Below, one piece after another: positions 31,645 to 40,136 of a stretch of 64,000 bases of DNA; position 1 is the stretch's first letter, and each line of letters starts with the position of its first letter. Origin of the DNA: Mycobacterium bourgelatii. GTDB taxonomy: Bacteria; Actinomycetota; Actinomycetes; Mycobacteriales; Mycobacteriaceae. The notes under the pieces are model-generated. The model worked only from the letters and a program-made list of their open reading frames with translations. It searched no databases and had not been told where the DNA came from. The stretch lies in contig NZ_BLKZ01000001.1 in NCBI RefSeq assembly GCF_010723575.1, positions 2,976,001-3,040,000 of the forward strand, read 5' to 3'. The translations under genes and the position numbers were made by a program.

Positions 31645-32244
31645 TTAAGTCGGAGAAACGGCGCCGACGGACTGGTCAGCGGCACGTTGCGATTGCTCGA
31701 ATGCGGGTGCGACAAACCGCTCGACAAGTTGACGCTCGGCGTCCTCGTCTTGCCCCGGCCAGAACATCAGCGAGAGGACAACGCGGACAACCCATTCCGC
31801 GGCTTGCGGATCACCGCCGGCAAGTCCTGCAAGCTCGGTTGCAACGTCGGCCAGCAGGGGCGACTTGGCGAGCCAGGCCACCTCACCGGTACCGCCCCGA
31901 ATCGAAGCGATCATGACCTTGCCGACTGGATCGCACCGAACTTTCTGCAACGACAATATGATTGAGGAGACAAGCCGCTCCCGTCCGCTCAGGTGCTCCA
32001 GTTCCTCACGAACGGCGTCGGCGATACGGGCCGCCGCTCGGGCGAGGACAACATTGCGAATTTCGTTCTTACCGCCGACGTAGCGGTAAATTGTCGCTCG
32101 GGAACAGTGCACCTTTTGGCATAGCTTGTCGATGTTGAGCGAGTTGAAACCGTGCTCAGCGATCATGTCACTCGCGGCGTCATAGATGCGCTCGACGGCG
32201 ACCGCGTGTCGGTCACCGTCGACAAGCCAGTCGTTCGTCGACAC
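31645..32244 (-). CDS. TetR-family transcriptional regulator (tandem paralogue A)
   Basis: A 199-residue TetR-type protein. The HTH is 'LNIDKLCQKVHCSRATIYRYVGGK' at about residues 36-59, and an effector domain follows ('VMIASIRGGTGEVAWLA', 'WVVRVVLSLMFWPG'). It is a close paralogue of the gene just upstream at 32297-32923, sharing 'VHCSRATIYRYVGGK', 'RERLV' and 'SIRGGT-EVAWL'. M. tuberculosis has one gene here (Rv1776c, by memory), so a duplication has occurred. The target could be the neighbouring Rv1775-like and FAD-oxidase genes or the PE_PGRS/CYP144 side. Confidence 0.9.
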   Translation of the reverse strand: MSTNDWLVDGDRHAVAVERIYDAASDMIAEHGFNSLNIDKLCQKVHCSRATIYRYVGGKNEIRNVVLARAAARIADAVREELEHLSGRERLVSSIILSLQKVRCDPVGKVMIASIRGGTGEVAWLAKSPLLADVATELAGLAGGDPQAAEWVVRVVLSLMFWPGQDEDAERQLVERFVAPAFEQSQRAADQSVGAVSPT

Positions 32245-32296
32245 CTGTCGTGCCTCCTTCCGGGCCTCGCCCTGGTCGCATCCGGGCGCCTAGTGG

Positions 32297-32923
32297 TCAG
32301 ATAGCCAAAGCTGGCCTCGCGGAGTCGCATTGGTCACTCGGCGAGGCTGCGTCGGCTTCGTGACCACCCGTTTCCGCGAAGGCCGGCGCGACGAACTGCT
32401 CAATTAGTTGGCGTTCGATTTTCTCGTCTGCCTCGGGCCAATACATCAACGAAAGCACCACCCGGACAATCCAACTCGCGGCCTGCGGGTCCCCGTCGGC
32501 GAGTCCGGCGAGGTCGCTGGCAAAGTCTGCGAGTAGGTCGGACTCCGAGAGCCACGCCACCTCGGTGGTGCCGCCGCGGATCGAGCTGATCACCAATTGG
32601 CCCAACGGGTCCGCGCGGATTTGCTGAACCGACATGATGATCGCGGTGACGAGTCGTTCCCGCCCGCTGAGATCCTTGACCGCCGAGCGCACTGACTGGG
32701 TGACACGAGCCGCGGCTCGTTGGATGACGGCGTTACGGATCTCCGATTTGCCGCCCACGTAGCGGTAGATCGTGGCTCGTGAGCAGTGGACCTGTCTGGC
32801 CAGTTTGTCGATGTCGAGTGCATGAAGGCCGTCTCGGGCAAGGAAGTCGGCGGCGGCATCGTAGATGCGTTCGGTGGCAACGCTGCGACGCGCGTCCCCG
32901 ACAAGCCAGTCGGCGCCGGTCAT
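32297..32923 (-). CDS. TetR-family transcriptional regulator (tandem paralogue B)
   Basis: A 208-residue TetR-type protein with HTH 'LDIDKLARQVHCSRATIYRYVGGK' (about residues 35-58) and effector-domain blocks matching paralogue A. The C-terminal ~20 residues are polar and unique. The leader sequences just ahead of the two start codons are also related (both contain TCGTGC-TCCTTCC in the plus-strand sense), so the duplicated unit included the ribosome-binding region. The gap between the genes is 52 bases, so they may be co-transcribed. Confidence 0.9.
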   Translation of the reverse strand: MTGADWLVGDARRSVATERIYDAAADFLARDGLHALDIDKLARQVHCSRATIYRYVGGKSEIRNAVIQRAAARVTQSVRSAVKDLSGRERLVTAIIMSVQQIRADPLGQLVISSIRGGTTEVAWLSESDLLADFASDLAGLADGDPQAASWIVRVVLSLMYWPEADEKIERQLIEQFVAPAFAETGGHEADAASPSDQCDSARPALAI

Positions 32924-33331
32924 TCGTGCTTCCTTCCCGTTGGAAGACAGGCAGCGGGTTTCGGCCTCCTCACCCTAACGCTCGTCATCATCCGTGCCTA
33001 GGATTATTGAACACGGCGACAATTAGCGGACCATCGCCACCGCTGAGGACGATAGCCCGCTCGGAGATCACCGCCGAACAGCGACATGCGTGTTGCCGCA
33101 GTTGAGGCTGCTGCGAGCGTTAGCGCGAGCCGGGCACTTTTTCTAACCGTGAGACACGTTGTCAACGGTCTTTGTTCATAGCTGCAGGTCCGGTGCTTGC
33201 CGTGAGACAGCTCTTCGCAATCGCCGCTGATTACCGGTTTCAAGTTTTTCAAAAGGCTTTGAGCTGCGGTTTTGCGGTTGTCAAAGTTACCCGAGGGGCT
33301 TTGGCAGATGCGGTGCGTTGGAGGTTGCGAA
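32924..33331. other. Promoter region of the PE_PGRS gene, with CCGTGAGACA repeats
   Basis: This 408-base gap between the leftward TetR pair and the rightward PE_PGRS gene must hold both promoters. It contains two exact copies of CCGTGAGACA at 33147-33156 and 33200-33209, 53 bp apart. A related CCGTGAGAC lies after the PE_PGRS gene at 37989-37997. The region nearest the gene is T-rich ('CAAGTTTTTCAAAAGGC' near 33242). I see no gene in it. Confidence 0.5.
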
Positions 33332-36300
33332 ATGTCGTTTGTGGTTGTTTCCCCCGAGTTGCTGTCGATGGCGGCGGCCGATTTGGCGCGGATTGGTTCG
33401 GCGGTCAGTGCGGCCAATACCGCGGCGGCGGGGTTTACCACGTCGATGTTGGCTGCTGGTGCCGACGAGGTGTCGGCGGCGATTGCGGCGTTGTTTGGTA
33501 CTCACGCGCAGGAGTATCAGGCGATCAGTGTGCAGGCGGCCGGGTTTCATCAGCGGTTTGTGCAGGCGTTGACGTCGGGAGCCGGTGTCTACGGGTTGAC
33601 GGAAGTAGCCAATGCGTCACCGCTGCAAGCAGTCGAGCAGGGCGTGCTCGGTGTCGTCAACGCGCCCACCCAGGCGCTGTTCGGTCGGCCGTTGATCGGT
33701 AACGGTGCCGAGGGCGCGGCGGGTACCGGCCAGGCCGGCGGGGCCGGGGGGATTTTGTGGGGCAACGGGGGCAGCGGCGGTTCGGGCGCGGTGGGCCAAG
33801 CCGGTGGGGCCGGCGGTGCGGCGGGGTTGTTCGGCCACGGTGGCGCGGGTGGTGCTGGCGGGGCGGCGGGCGCTTCGGGTGTCGGGGGCGCAGGGGGTAT
33901 CGGCGGCAACGGGGGTTGGCTATTCGGCAATGGCGGCGCCGGCGGCATCGGCGGGCACGGCGCGGTGAGCGGCGGTGCAGGCGGGGCCGGCGGGTTTGCG
34001 CCGTTGATCGGCGCCGGCGGCTTCGGCGGGGCAGGTGGCGCCTCAACGTTCGGCACCGGGGGTAGCGGTGGGGCGGGTGGTTCATCCGGGTGGTTCGGTG
34101 CTGGCGGGATCGGCGGCAATGGCGGGGAAGGCGCGGTTAACGCGGGTCATGGGGGAGCCGGCGGTCACGCGGGTATGTGGTACGGCCACGCGGGTGTGGG
34201 CGGCGCCGGTGGCGCGTCCACGTCTGGGACCGGGGGCAATGGTGGAGCCGGTGGGACGGCGGGGTTGACCGGCAACGGTGCCGCTGGTGGCGCCGGGGGC
34301 GTCGGCGGTATCGACGGCGGCACTGGGGGGACCGGGGGTAACGCTCGACTCTTCGGCACTGGCGGGGCCGGGGGTATGGGCGGTAGCAGCGTGGGTCCGG
34401 GCGACGGGGGTGCCGGTGGTGACGGTGGGCTGGGCGGGATGGTATTCGGCGATGGTGGTGCCGGTGGTGCAGGCGGAAGCGGTCCGGTCGGTGGCATTGG
34501 AGGTCGCGGCGGTGACGGGGGTGCCGGTGGCGCGGCGGGCATGTGGGGTGCTGGTGGACAGGGCGGCACCGGCGGCAGCGGGGGGAATGGTTTCCCGGCT
34601 TTGCCCGGTGAGGTAGGTGGTCATGGCGGAGATGCGGGTGATGGCGGTCATGGCGGGCGCGGCGGTTGGCTGATCGGTGCCGGCGGTGCCGGCGGTGTCG
34701 GCGGGGTGGGCGGTGCCGGCGGTTCGGGGGAAGCTGGGATCGATGCGACCGTCGCCGGTGCGAGCGGCGGGCATGGCGGCAGCGGTGGTAATGGCGGGGC
34801 TGGTGGGGCTGGTGGTAACGGCGGCAAGGGTGGTCTGATCAGTTTCCTGGGTGGCCAGGGTGCCGGGGGCGCCGGTGGTGACGGCGGGGCCGCCGGGGAC
34901 GGAGGCCGCGGCGGCCACGGCGCCAATGGGACCTTCGCCGGCGGCGGCACTGGTCAGGGCGGCGATGGCGGTAATGCCGGTAACGCCGGTGTGGCCGGTG
35001 CGGGTGGTGCCGGTGGTAGTGGGTCCACGGTGGGCGCGGCCGGTAAGACGGGTCTGATCAGCACGACGATCGGCAACGGCGGCAACGGCGGTGACGGGGC
35101 GGCAGGCACTGCAGCTCGCCCCGATGGGGGTGCCGGCGGTGCTGGTGGGAACGCAGGAACCTTCGGCACCGGCGGTAAGGGGGGTACCGGCGGCGACGGC
35201 TGGACGGGCAGTAACGGCAAGGATGCCGTCAGTACCGGAGTCAGCGGCGAGCATGGCAGCTCCGGGGGTAACGGCGGTGCCGGTGGGACCGGCGGTCAAG
35301 GCGGCACCCACGGTGGTGACGGTGGTGCCGGCGGTGCCGGTGGGGCCGGCGGTGCCGGTGGTGACGGCGGGGCCGGCAGGAACGGATCCAGCTCCATTGC
35401 TTCCAGCATGGACGGTGGTGACGGCGGTGACGGCGGTCACGGCGGTAGAGGCGGTGACGGGGGATTAGGGGGCACGGCCTTGGCCCAGGGCTACAACGAT
35501 GGCAGCCGGGGCACGGCAGGCGTCGGGGGTGCGGCCGGGAATGGGGGTAACGCCGGTGACGGCGCGAATGGCGGGTCGGGCGTGCAAAGCCTCGGCGGCG
35601 ACGGTATCAGGGGGGGAGACGGCGGCGATGCCGGTTTCGGCGGTAAAGGCGGAACCGGTGGAATCGGCTTGGGCGGGCAAGCCGCATCCGGCGCCGACGG
35701 CAGCAACGGCAGCGGCGGTAACGGCGGTAAGGGAGGCGACGGGGCTGCGGGCACCGCCAGCAACCCCAGCGGCGGGCGCGGCGGTGCCGGCGGCGACGGC
35801 GGACGATTTGGCAACGGCGGCGACGGCGGCAATGGCGGCCAGGGCTTCCAGGGTAAAGCGGGCAGTAGCGCGACGTCGGCGGCTGCCCCCCACGGCACCA
35901 ACGGAAGTGCCGGCGGCGGCGGCGGTGATGGCGGAAACGGCGGCGCGGGCGGCAGCCTGGCCGGTAACGGCGGCAACGGCGGTAACGGCGGCGCTGGTGC
36001 CAACGGTGGTGCCGGCGGCAACGGCTGGAACGGTGCGGACGGCTCATTCACCACCGGTGATGGCAACGGGGCCAACGGTGGTAACGCCGGCACCGGCGGC
36101 GACGGCGGTGCTGGCGGCAAGGGCGGCGCCGGGGGCAGCGCAACCGCCACCGCGGTCAGTAAGGGCTTCTCCAGCGGCAGCATGGGTCTAGGCGGCGAAG
36201 GCGGTGACGGCGGCGACAGCGGGGTGGCCGGTCGCGGTGGTGACGGCGCCAACGCGACGAAAGACGGTGGCAACGGCGGCAACGGCGGCAACGGCGGCGA

Positions 36301-37930
36301 CACCGGCGCAGCAGGCAAGGGCGGAACTGGCGGCTCCGGCCGCACCGGAACGGCCGCATCCGGGAAGGACGGGAGCAGGCTCGGCGGCGGCCATGGTGGT
36401 GACGGCGGCAACGGCAGGTCTCAGCCCAGCGACGGCGGTGACGGCGGCAACGGCGGCGACGGCGGCAACGCCGGAAATATTGGTAATGGCGGCAACGGCG
36501 GCAACGGGGCCGCCGGAGCCAGCGGTTCGATCGGCGAGGACGCGGATGCCTTGGCGACCAAGGGCGGCAACGGCGGCGCCGGCGGCAGGGGCGGCGCCGG
36601 TGGCGCGGGTGGTGCCGGTGGAAGCATCAGCGGCAACGGCGGCGATGGGGGCGACGGCGGCACGGGAGGCAAAGGTGGGCGAGGCGGTCACAGCGGCGCC
36701 GGCAACAACGGTGCCGCGGTCGGGGCCGGACAGCACGGTGAAGACGGCGATCCCGGTGTTGTCGGCGGCACCGGCGGCAATGGCGGCCAAGGCGGCGCCG
36801 CGGGCAAGGCCGGAGCAGCCGGCGGGGGTGGGGGCAAGTCCGGCGCAACCGGCACGGCCGGTGACGGCGGCGCCGGCGGCACCGGCGGCAAAGGCGGCGC
36901 CGGAGGCAACGGCTCAAACGGAGGCCAGAGCAAATCAGGCGCGAACAACGCGGGCACGGGCGGCGACGGCGGTGCAGGCGGTGCCGGTGGTGCCGGCGGG
37001 TCCGGCGGCGCGGCCGGTACCGGCGGCGGCGGCACGGCGGGTGCCAAAGGGCTCCAGGGCGCCGGCGGTGCTGGCGGCAACGGCGCCGACGGCGGCAGCG
37101 CAGTGGGCGGCGGCAACGCCGCCGTGGGCGGCGCCGGCGGCGCCGGCGGTGACGGTGGTGACGGCGGCACCGGCGGCATCGGCGGCACCGGCGGCAATGG
37201 CGGCCTGGGCGCGACTGAGGGTAACGGGGGTGCGGGCGGTCGCGGTGGCTGGGGTGGTGACGGTTTCAGCGGTAAAGGCGGCACCGGCGGGGCCGGAGGC
37301 AACGGCGGCAATGGCGGCTCGAAACCCGCGCTGGGCGGCTCCGCCGGCCATGGCGGCACGGGTGGTGAGGGGGGCGCCGGGGGCAACAGCGCCAAGGGTG
37401 CTGGTGCGACGGGTGGTGCCGGCGGTAACGGCGGCCACGGCGGTGGCCAGTACGGCTGGGGCGGCAATGGGGGCAAAGGTGGCACCGGTGGCCTATCCGA
37501 TGACGGCCTCGGCGGAAACGGTGGCCAAGGTGGTACGGGCGGACAAGGCGGCGTCGACGCGCCCGGCGGCCGTGGCGGCAATGGCGGGGCGGGTAATAGC
37601 GGTTTTGTGGGTGGCGGCGTAGGCGGCGACGGAGGCGACGGCGGCAGTGGGTATTCGAAAGGTGGTAACGGCGGCACCGGCGGCGTCGGCGGCCAAGGCC
37701 GAATCGGCAACCCCGTCGGGTCCGACGGCGGTGCCGGTGGTGCCGGCGGCAAAGGCGGCTCGTCCGTCGACGGATTCGGCGGCGTCGGCGGCACCGGCGG
37801 CGCCGGCGGATCCGGCGTCCTTGGCAGCACTCTTTACGCTGGCGAAGACGGTAAAGCAGGCATTGACCCGTCTCCCACCTCCACAGGCGGAGCCGGAGGC
37901 GCGGGCGGTGCGGGCGGCATGACGCCATGA
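33332..37930 (+). CDS. PE_PGRS family protein
   Basis: This is a 1,532-residue protein from ATG 33332 (MSFVVVSPELL), with a GGAGG ribosome site; an upstream in-frame start at 33272 is not family-like. Residues ~1-93 form the PE domain (secretion/anchoring, with the 'YGLTE' motif that fits the YxxxD/E export signal). A linker with 'GRPLIGNGAEG' follows, and then about 1,400 residues of GGA/GGN repeats. Such proteins are normally exported by ESX-5 and sit on the outer cell surface; the ESX-5 genes are 11 kb to the right. The gene is inserted between the Rv1776c-like and CYP144 genes, where M. tuberculosis has none by memory. A ~640-base internal unit appears duplicated. Confidence 0.93.
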   Translation: MSFVVVSPELLSMAAADLARIGSAVSAANTAAAGFTTSMLAAGADEVSAAIAALFGTHAQEYQAISVQAAGFHQRFVQALTSGAGVYGLTEVANASPLQAVEQGVLGVVNAPTQALFGRPLIGNGAEGAAGTGQAGGAGGILWGNGGSGGSGAVGQAGGAGGAAGLFGHGGAGGAGGAAGASGVGGAGGIGGNGGWLFGNGGAGGIGGHGAVSGGAGGAGGFAPLIGAGGFGGAGGASTFGTGGSGGAGGSSGWFGAGGIGGNGGEGAVNAGHGGAGGHAGMWYGHAGVGGAGGASTSGTGGNGGAGGTAGLTGNGAAGGAGGVGGIDGGTGGTGGNARLFGTGGAGGMGGSSVGPGDGGAGGDGGLGGMVFGDGGAGGAGGSGPVGGIGGRGGDGGAGGAAGMWGAGGQGGTGGSGGNGFPALPGEVGGHGGDAGDGGHGGRGGWLIGAGGAGGVGGVGGAGGSGEAGIDATVAGASGGHGGSGGNGGAGGAGGNGGKGGLISFLGGQGAGGAGGDGGAAGDGGRGGHGANGTFAGGGTGQGGDGGNAGNAGVAGAGGAGGSGSTVGAAGKTGLISTTIGNGGNGGDGAAGTAARPDGGAGGAGGNAGTFGTGGKGGTGGDGWTGSNGKDAVSTGVSGEHGSSGGNGGAGGTGGQGGTHGGDGGAGGAGGAGGAGGDGGAGRNGSSSIASSMDGGDGGDGGHGGRGGDGGLGGTALAQGYNDGSRGTAGVGGAAGNGGNAGDGANGGSGVQSLGGDGIRGGDGGDAGFGGKGGTGGIGLGGQAASGADGSNGSGGNGGKGGDGAAGTASNPSGGRGGAGGDGGRFGNGGDGGNGGQGFQGKAGSSATSAAAPHGTNGSAGGGGGDGGNGGAGGSLAGNGGNGGNGGAGANGGAGGNGWNGADGSFTTGDGNGANGGNAGTGGDGGAGGKGGAGGSATATAVSKGFSSGSMGLGGEGGDGGDSGVAGRGGDGANATKDGGNGGNGGNGGDTGAAGKGGTGGSGRTGTAASGKDGSRLGGGHGGDGGNGRSQPSDGGDGGNGGDGGNAGNIGNGGNGGNGAAGASGSIGEDADALATKGGNGGAGGRGGAGGAGGAGGSISGNGGDGGDGGTGGKGGRGGHSGAGNNGAAVGAGQHGEDGDPGVVGGTGGNGGQGGAAGKAGAAGGGGGKSGATGTAGDGGAGGTGGKGGAGGNGSNGGQSKSGANNAGTGGDGGAGGAGGAGGSGGAAGTGGGGTAGAKGLQGAGGAGGNGADGGSAVGGGNAAVGGAGGAGGDGGDGGTGGIGGTGGNGGLGATEGNGGAGGRGGWGGDGFSGKGGTGGAGGNGGNGGSKPALGGSAGHGGTGGEGGAGGNSAKGAGATGGAGGNGGHGGGQYGWGGNGGKGGTGGLSDDGLGGNGGQGGTGGQGGVDAPGGRGGNGGAGNSGFVGGGVGGDGGDGGSGYSKGGNGGTGGVGGQGRIGNPVGSDGGAGGAGGKGGSSVDGFGGVGGTGGAGGSGVLGSTLYAGEDGKAGIDPSPTSTGGAGGAGGAGGMTP

Positions 37931-38134
37931 CCTTGCGTGGCTCCCCGAGAGCACCGATCCCCGGTGTGGGGCGCACGTCACACTCTCACCGTGAGACGGG
38001 AATCGACGAACTTTCCCTAAAACCCGCAGGCAGGACTCCCGGAGTGAGACGGCGACCGGCACCGCCGTCCGGTGCCCGTTTCAACTTAATTCGACCACGT
38101 TGACGTGCAGTTATACGACCGACAGGGTGAAATT
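37931..38134. other. PE_PGRS / CYP144 intergenic region
   Basis: This 204-base gap contains a small palindrome TCTCAC-C-GTGAGA (37984-37996), the third copy of the CCGTGAGAC motif also found upstream of the PE_PGRS gene, and another GTGAGACGG at 38044-38052. The CYP144 promoter should lie here; an in-frame TAA at 38087-38089 limits the N-terminus of CYP144. Confidence 0.45.
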
Positions 38135-39349
38135 ATGACAATCGCAAGCGACGCCGTCGCGTTCTTCAGCCGCGAATCCTTGCAGGACCCGTACCCGCTG
38201 TATGAGCACATGCGCGCCGCTGGTCCGGTCCAGCGCATCGGTGACTCCGAGTTCTATGCGGTGTGCGGTTGGGACGCGCTCAACGAGGCCCTGGCCCGCC
38301 CCGAGGACTTCTCCTCGAATCTGACCGCCACGATGACGTATACGGACGACGGCAGGATCAAGGCGTCCCAGATGGACCCGCTCGACGGGCCGACGCACGT
38401 GCTGGCCACCGCCGACGATCCTGCCCACGCCCTGCACCGAAAGCTCCTGGTCCGTCATCTGGCGGCCAAGCGAATCCGCGTCATCGAGCAGTTCGCCACC
38501 GACGCCGCTGAGCGGCTATGGCGCGCCGGCCTCAACGCTGGGCACATCGAGTGGATGGGCGCCATGGCGAACCGGCTACCCATGATGGTCGTCGCCGAGT
38601 TGATCGGATTACCCGACCCAGACGTCGCTCAGCTGGTGCAATGGGGATTTGCGGCGACCCAGCTGCTGGAGGCATTTGTTGATGACGAGGAGGTCGCCGC
38701 TGCAGGCGTGGCCGTGCTGGAGCTCAGTGGCTATATCACCGAACAATTCGGCCACGCCTTGGCCGATCCGCAGGACAACCTGCTGGGCGAGCTCGCCACT
38801 GCGTGCGCCTCCGGGGAACTGGACTCGCTGACCGCCAACCTGATGATGGTGACGTTGTTCGCGGCAGGTGGTGAGTCTACGGCGTCGCTGCTGGGCAGCG
38901 CCGTGTGGATGCTCGCCAGTCGCCCCGACATCCAGCGCCAGGTGCGTGAGAACCCGGGGCTGCTTGGGCCCTTCATCGAAGAGACGCTGCGCTTCGAAGC
39001 GCCGTTCCGAGGCCACTACCGACACGTGCGAAACGCCACCTCGTTGGGCGGTGTCGAGCTGCCCGCTCACTCGCACCTGCTGCTGTTGTGGGGGGCTGCC
39101 AACCGGGATCCGAGCCAATTCGACAACCCGGACGAGTTCCGCCTCGATCGGCCCGGCGGCAAGGGCCACCTCAGTTTCGGCAGAGGGGTTCATTTCTGCG
39201 TCGGTGCCGCACTCGCGCGGTTAGAAGCTCAGATCGTGTTGCGGCAACTGTTGGATCGAACCTCGATGATCGAAGTCGCCGATGTCGGTCCATGGCTACC
39301 GAGCATCTTCGTGCGCCGGCTTGAACATCTCGTATTGCGCGTCAGATAG
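38135..39349 (+). CDS. cyp144: Cytochrome P450 CYP144
   Basis: This P450 of 404 residues from ATG 38135 (MTIASDAVAFF) shares long blocks with M. tuberculosis CYP144A1 as I remember it: 'PYPLYEHMRAAG', 'PEDFSSNLTATMTYT', 'ANRLPMMVVAELIGLPDPD', 'GGKGHLSFGRGVHFCVGAALARLEA'. The haem Cys is at about residue 355. The I-helix motif is AGGEST instead of the common AGxDT. A GTG at 38105 would add ten residues, and a stop at 38087-38089 blocks anything longer, so the ~30-residue N-terminal extension of the long M. tuberculosis form is absent. The physiological substrate is unknown. Confidence 0.93.
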   Translation: MTIASDAVAFFSRESLQDPYPLYEHMRAAGPVQRIGDSEFYAVCGWDALNEALARPEDFSSNLTATMTYTDDGRIKASQMDPLDGPTHVLATADDPAHALHRKLLVRHLAAKRIRVIEQFATDAAERLWRAGLNAGHIEWMGAMANRLPMMVVAELIGLPDPDVAQLVQWGFAATQLLEAFVDDEEVAAAGVAVLELSGYITEQFGHALADPQDNLLGELATACASGELDSLTANLMMVTLFAAGGESTASLLGSAVWMLASRPDIQRQVRENPGLLGPFIEETLRFEAPFRGHYRHVRNATSLGGVELPAHSHLLLLWGAANRDPSQFDNPDEFRLDRPGGKGHLSFGRGVHFCVGAALARLEAQIVLRQLLDRTSMIEVADVGPWLPSIFVRRLEHLVLRVR

Positions 39350-39470
39350 CTACCTCTAAGCACAACAACACATTTCGGCGGGAACACGAGCCATCTCTTG
39401 CAGCCAGCGGGGATTGGCTGTTGGCTGGGCTGCCGCGGGCAGCTAGCGGCACTCGTTAACGCCGCTGAGA

Positions 39471-39911
39471 CTAAGCCGGCGGATGGGGCGCGCCGAGCAC
39501 CACAAACGCCTCGACCGCCGTCGCATGCTCGAAACCTTCGACCTCCACCCGCCACTCATAAATTCCGGGATCCAACGGGATGCCCCCCGGGATGTTCAGC
39601 GTGAGCGGCATTCGAACGGACGTGCCGTGAATGGCCCCTGGCAGGCGCCCGGCCTCGGCTGCGGCTTCAAACAGAATGCGTTGGGGCCCTTGCGGTCCCA
39701 TCACGACGACCGGTTCGCCATCGGTGGTGAGCAGCTGACAAGTCAACTTGTGCTGCTGATTTGTTTCATCCCAGTCGATGTCGAGAAAGAGCACCAAAGC
39801 AAAAGGGGGCGTGGGTGTTTGACACTGCCGCCAGCCCAGACCGAGAGTGTGGACCTTGCCCGATTGGGCATCGGCTTGCGCCGCGTCCGCGAGAAACAGG
39901 CTGACCCTCAT
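39471..39911 (-). CDS. Conserved hypothetical protein (Rv1778c-like)
   Basis: From ATG 39911 (MRVSLFLADAAQADA) this is a 146-residue soluble protein, similar in start and length to M. tuberculosis Rv1778c by memory. The sequence alternates strands typical of a small beta-sandwich: 'LVLFLDIDWDETNQQHKLTCQLLTTDGEPV', then 'VRMPLTLNIPGGIPLDPGIYEWRVEVEG'. The latter resembles the DUF6941-type immunoglobulin-like sensor folds, although that is tentative. The longer in-frame start at 40082 adds low-quality sequence and was not used. The function is unknown. Confidence 0.8.
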   Translation of the reverse strand: MRVSLFLADAAQADAQSGKVHTLGLGWRQCQTPTPPFALVLFLDIDWDETNQQHKLTCQLLTTDGEPVVVMGPQGPQRILFEAAAEAGRLPGAIHGTSVRMPLTLNIPGGIPLDPGIYEWRVEVEGFEHATAVEAFVVLGAPHPPA

Positions 39912-40136
39912 GCGGCCGCCGGCGCAGCCGTTGATTCGCCGGTCGACACCGTGAAACGCGGCGCCGCTACTGCCGTTGTCAGGAGCGTCACGAGATCCCC
40001 GTCCTGTTCCGAATCCGATTGCAACTGCCCGAATGGCGGGCCAACCAGTGCGCCCGTCTGCTGGATAATACGCTGCGGCCAAGCCGGCTTCGCGGCCGGT
40101 TTTCGATGCCCACTGCCGGTCTGACCGAGCCGCTGG

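Noticed and set aside
33700..37900. Repetitive DNA that could be mistaken for a CRISPR array
   Set aside because: There is no constant repeat with unique spacers; the sequence is continuous coding GGN repeat, and no cas genes are present.
34082..37976. Several long minus-strand frames rich in Pro, Ala and Thr opposite the PE_PGRS gene
   Set aside because: They are complements of GGN repeats (Pro/Ala/Thr codons) and have no independent features.
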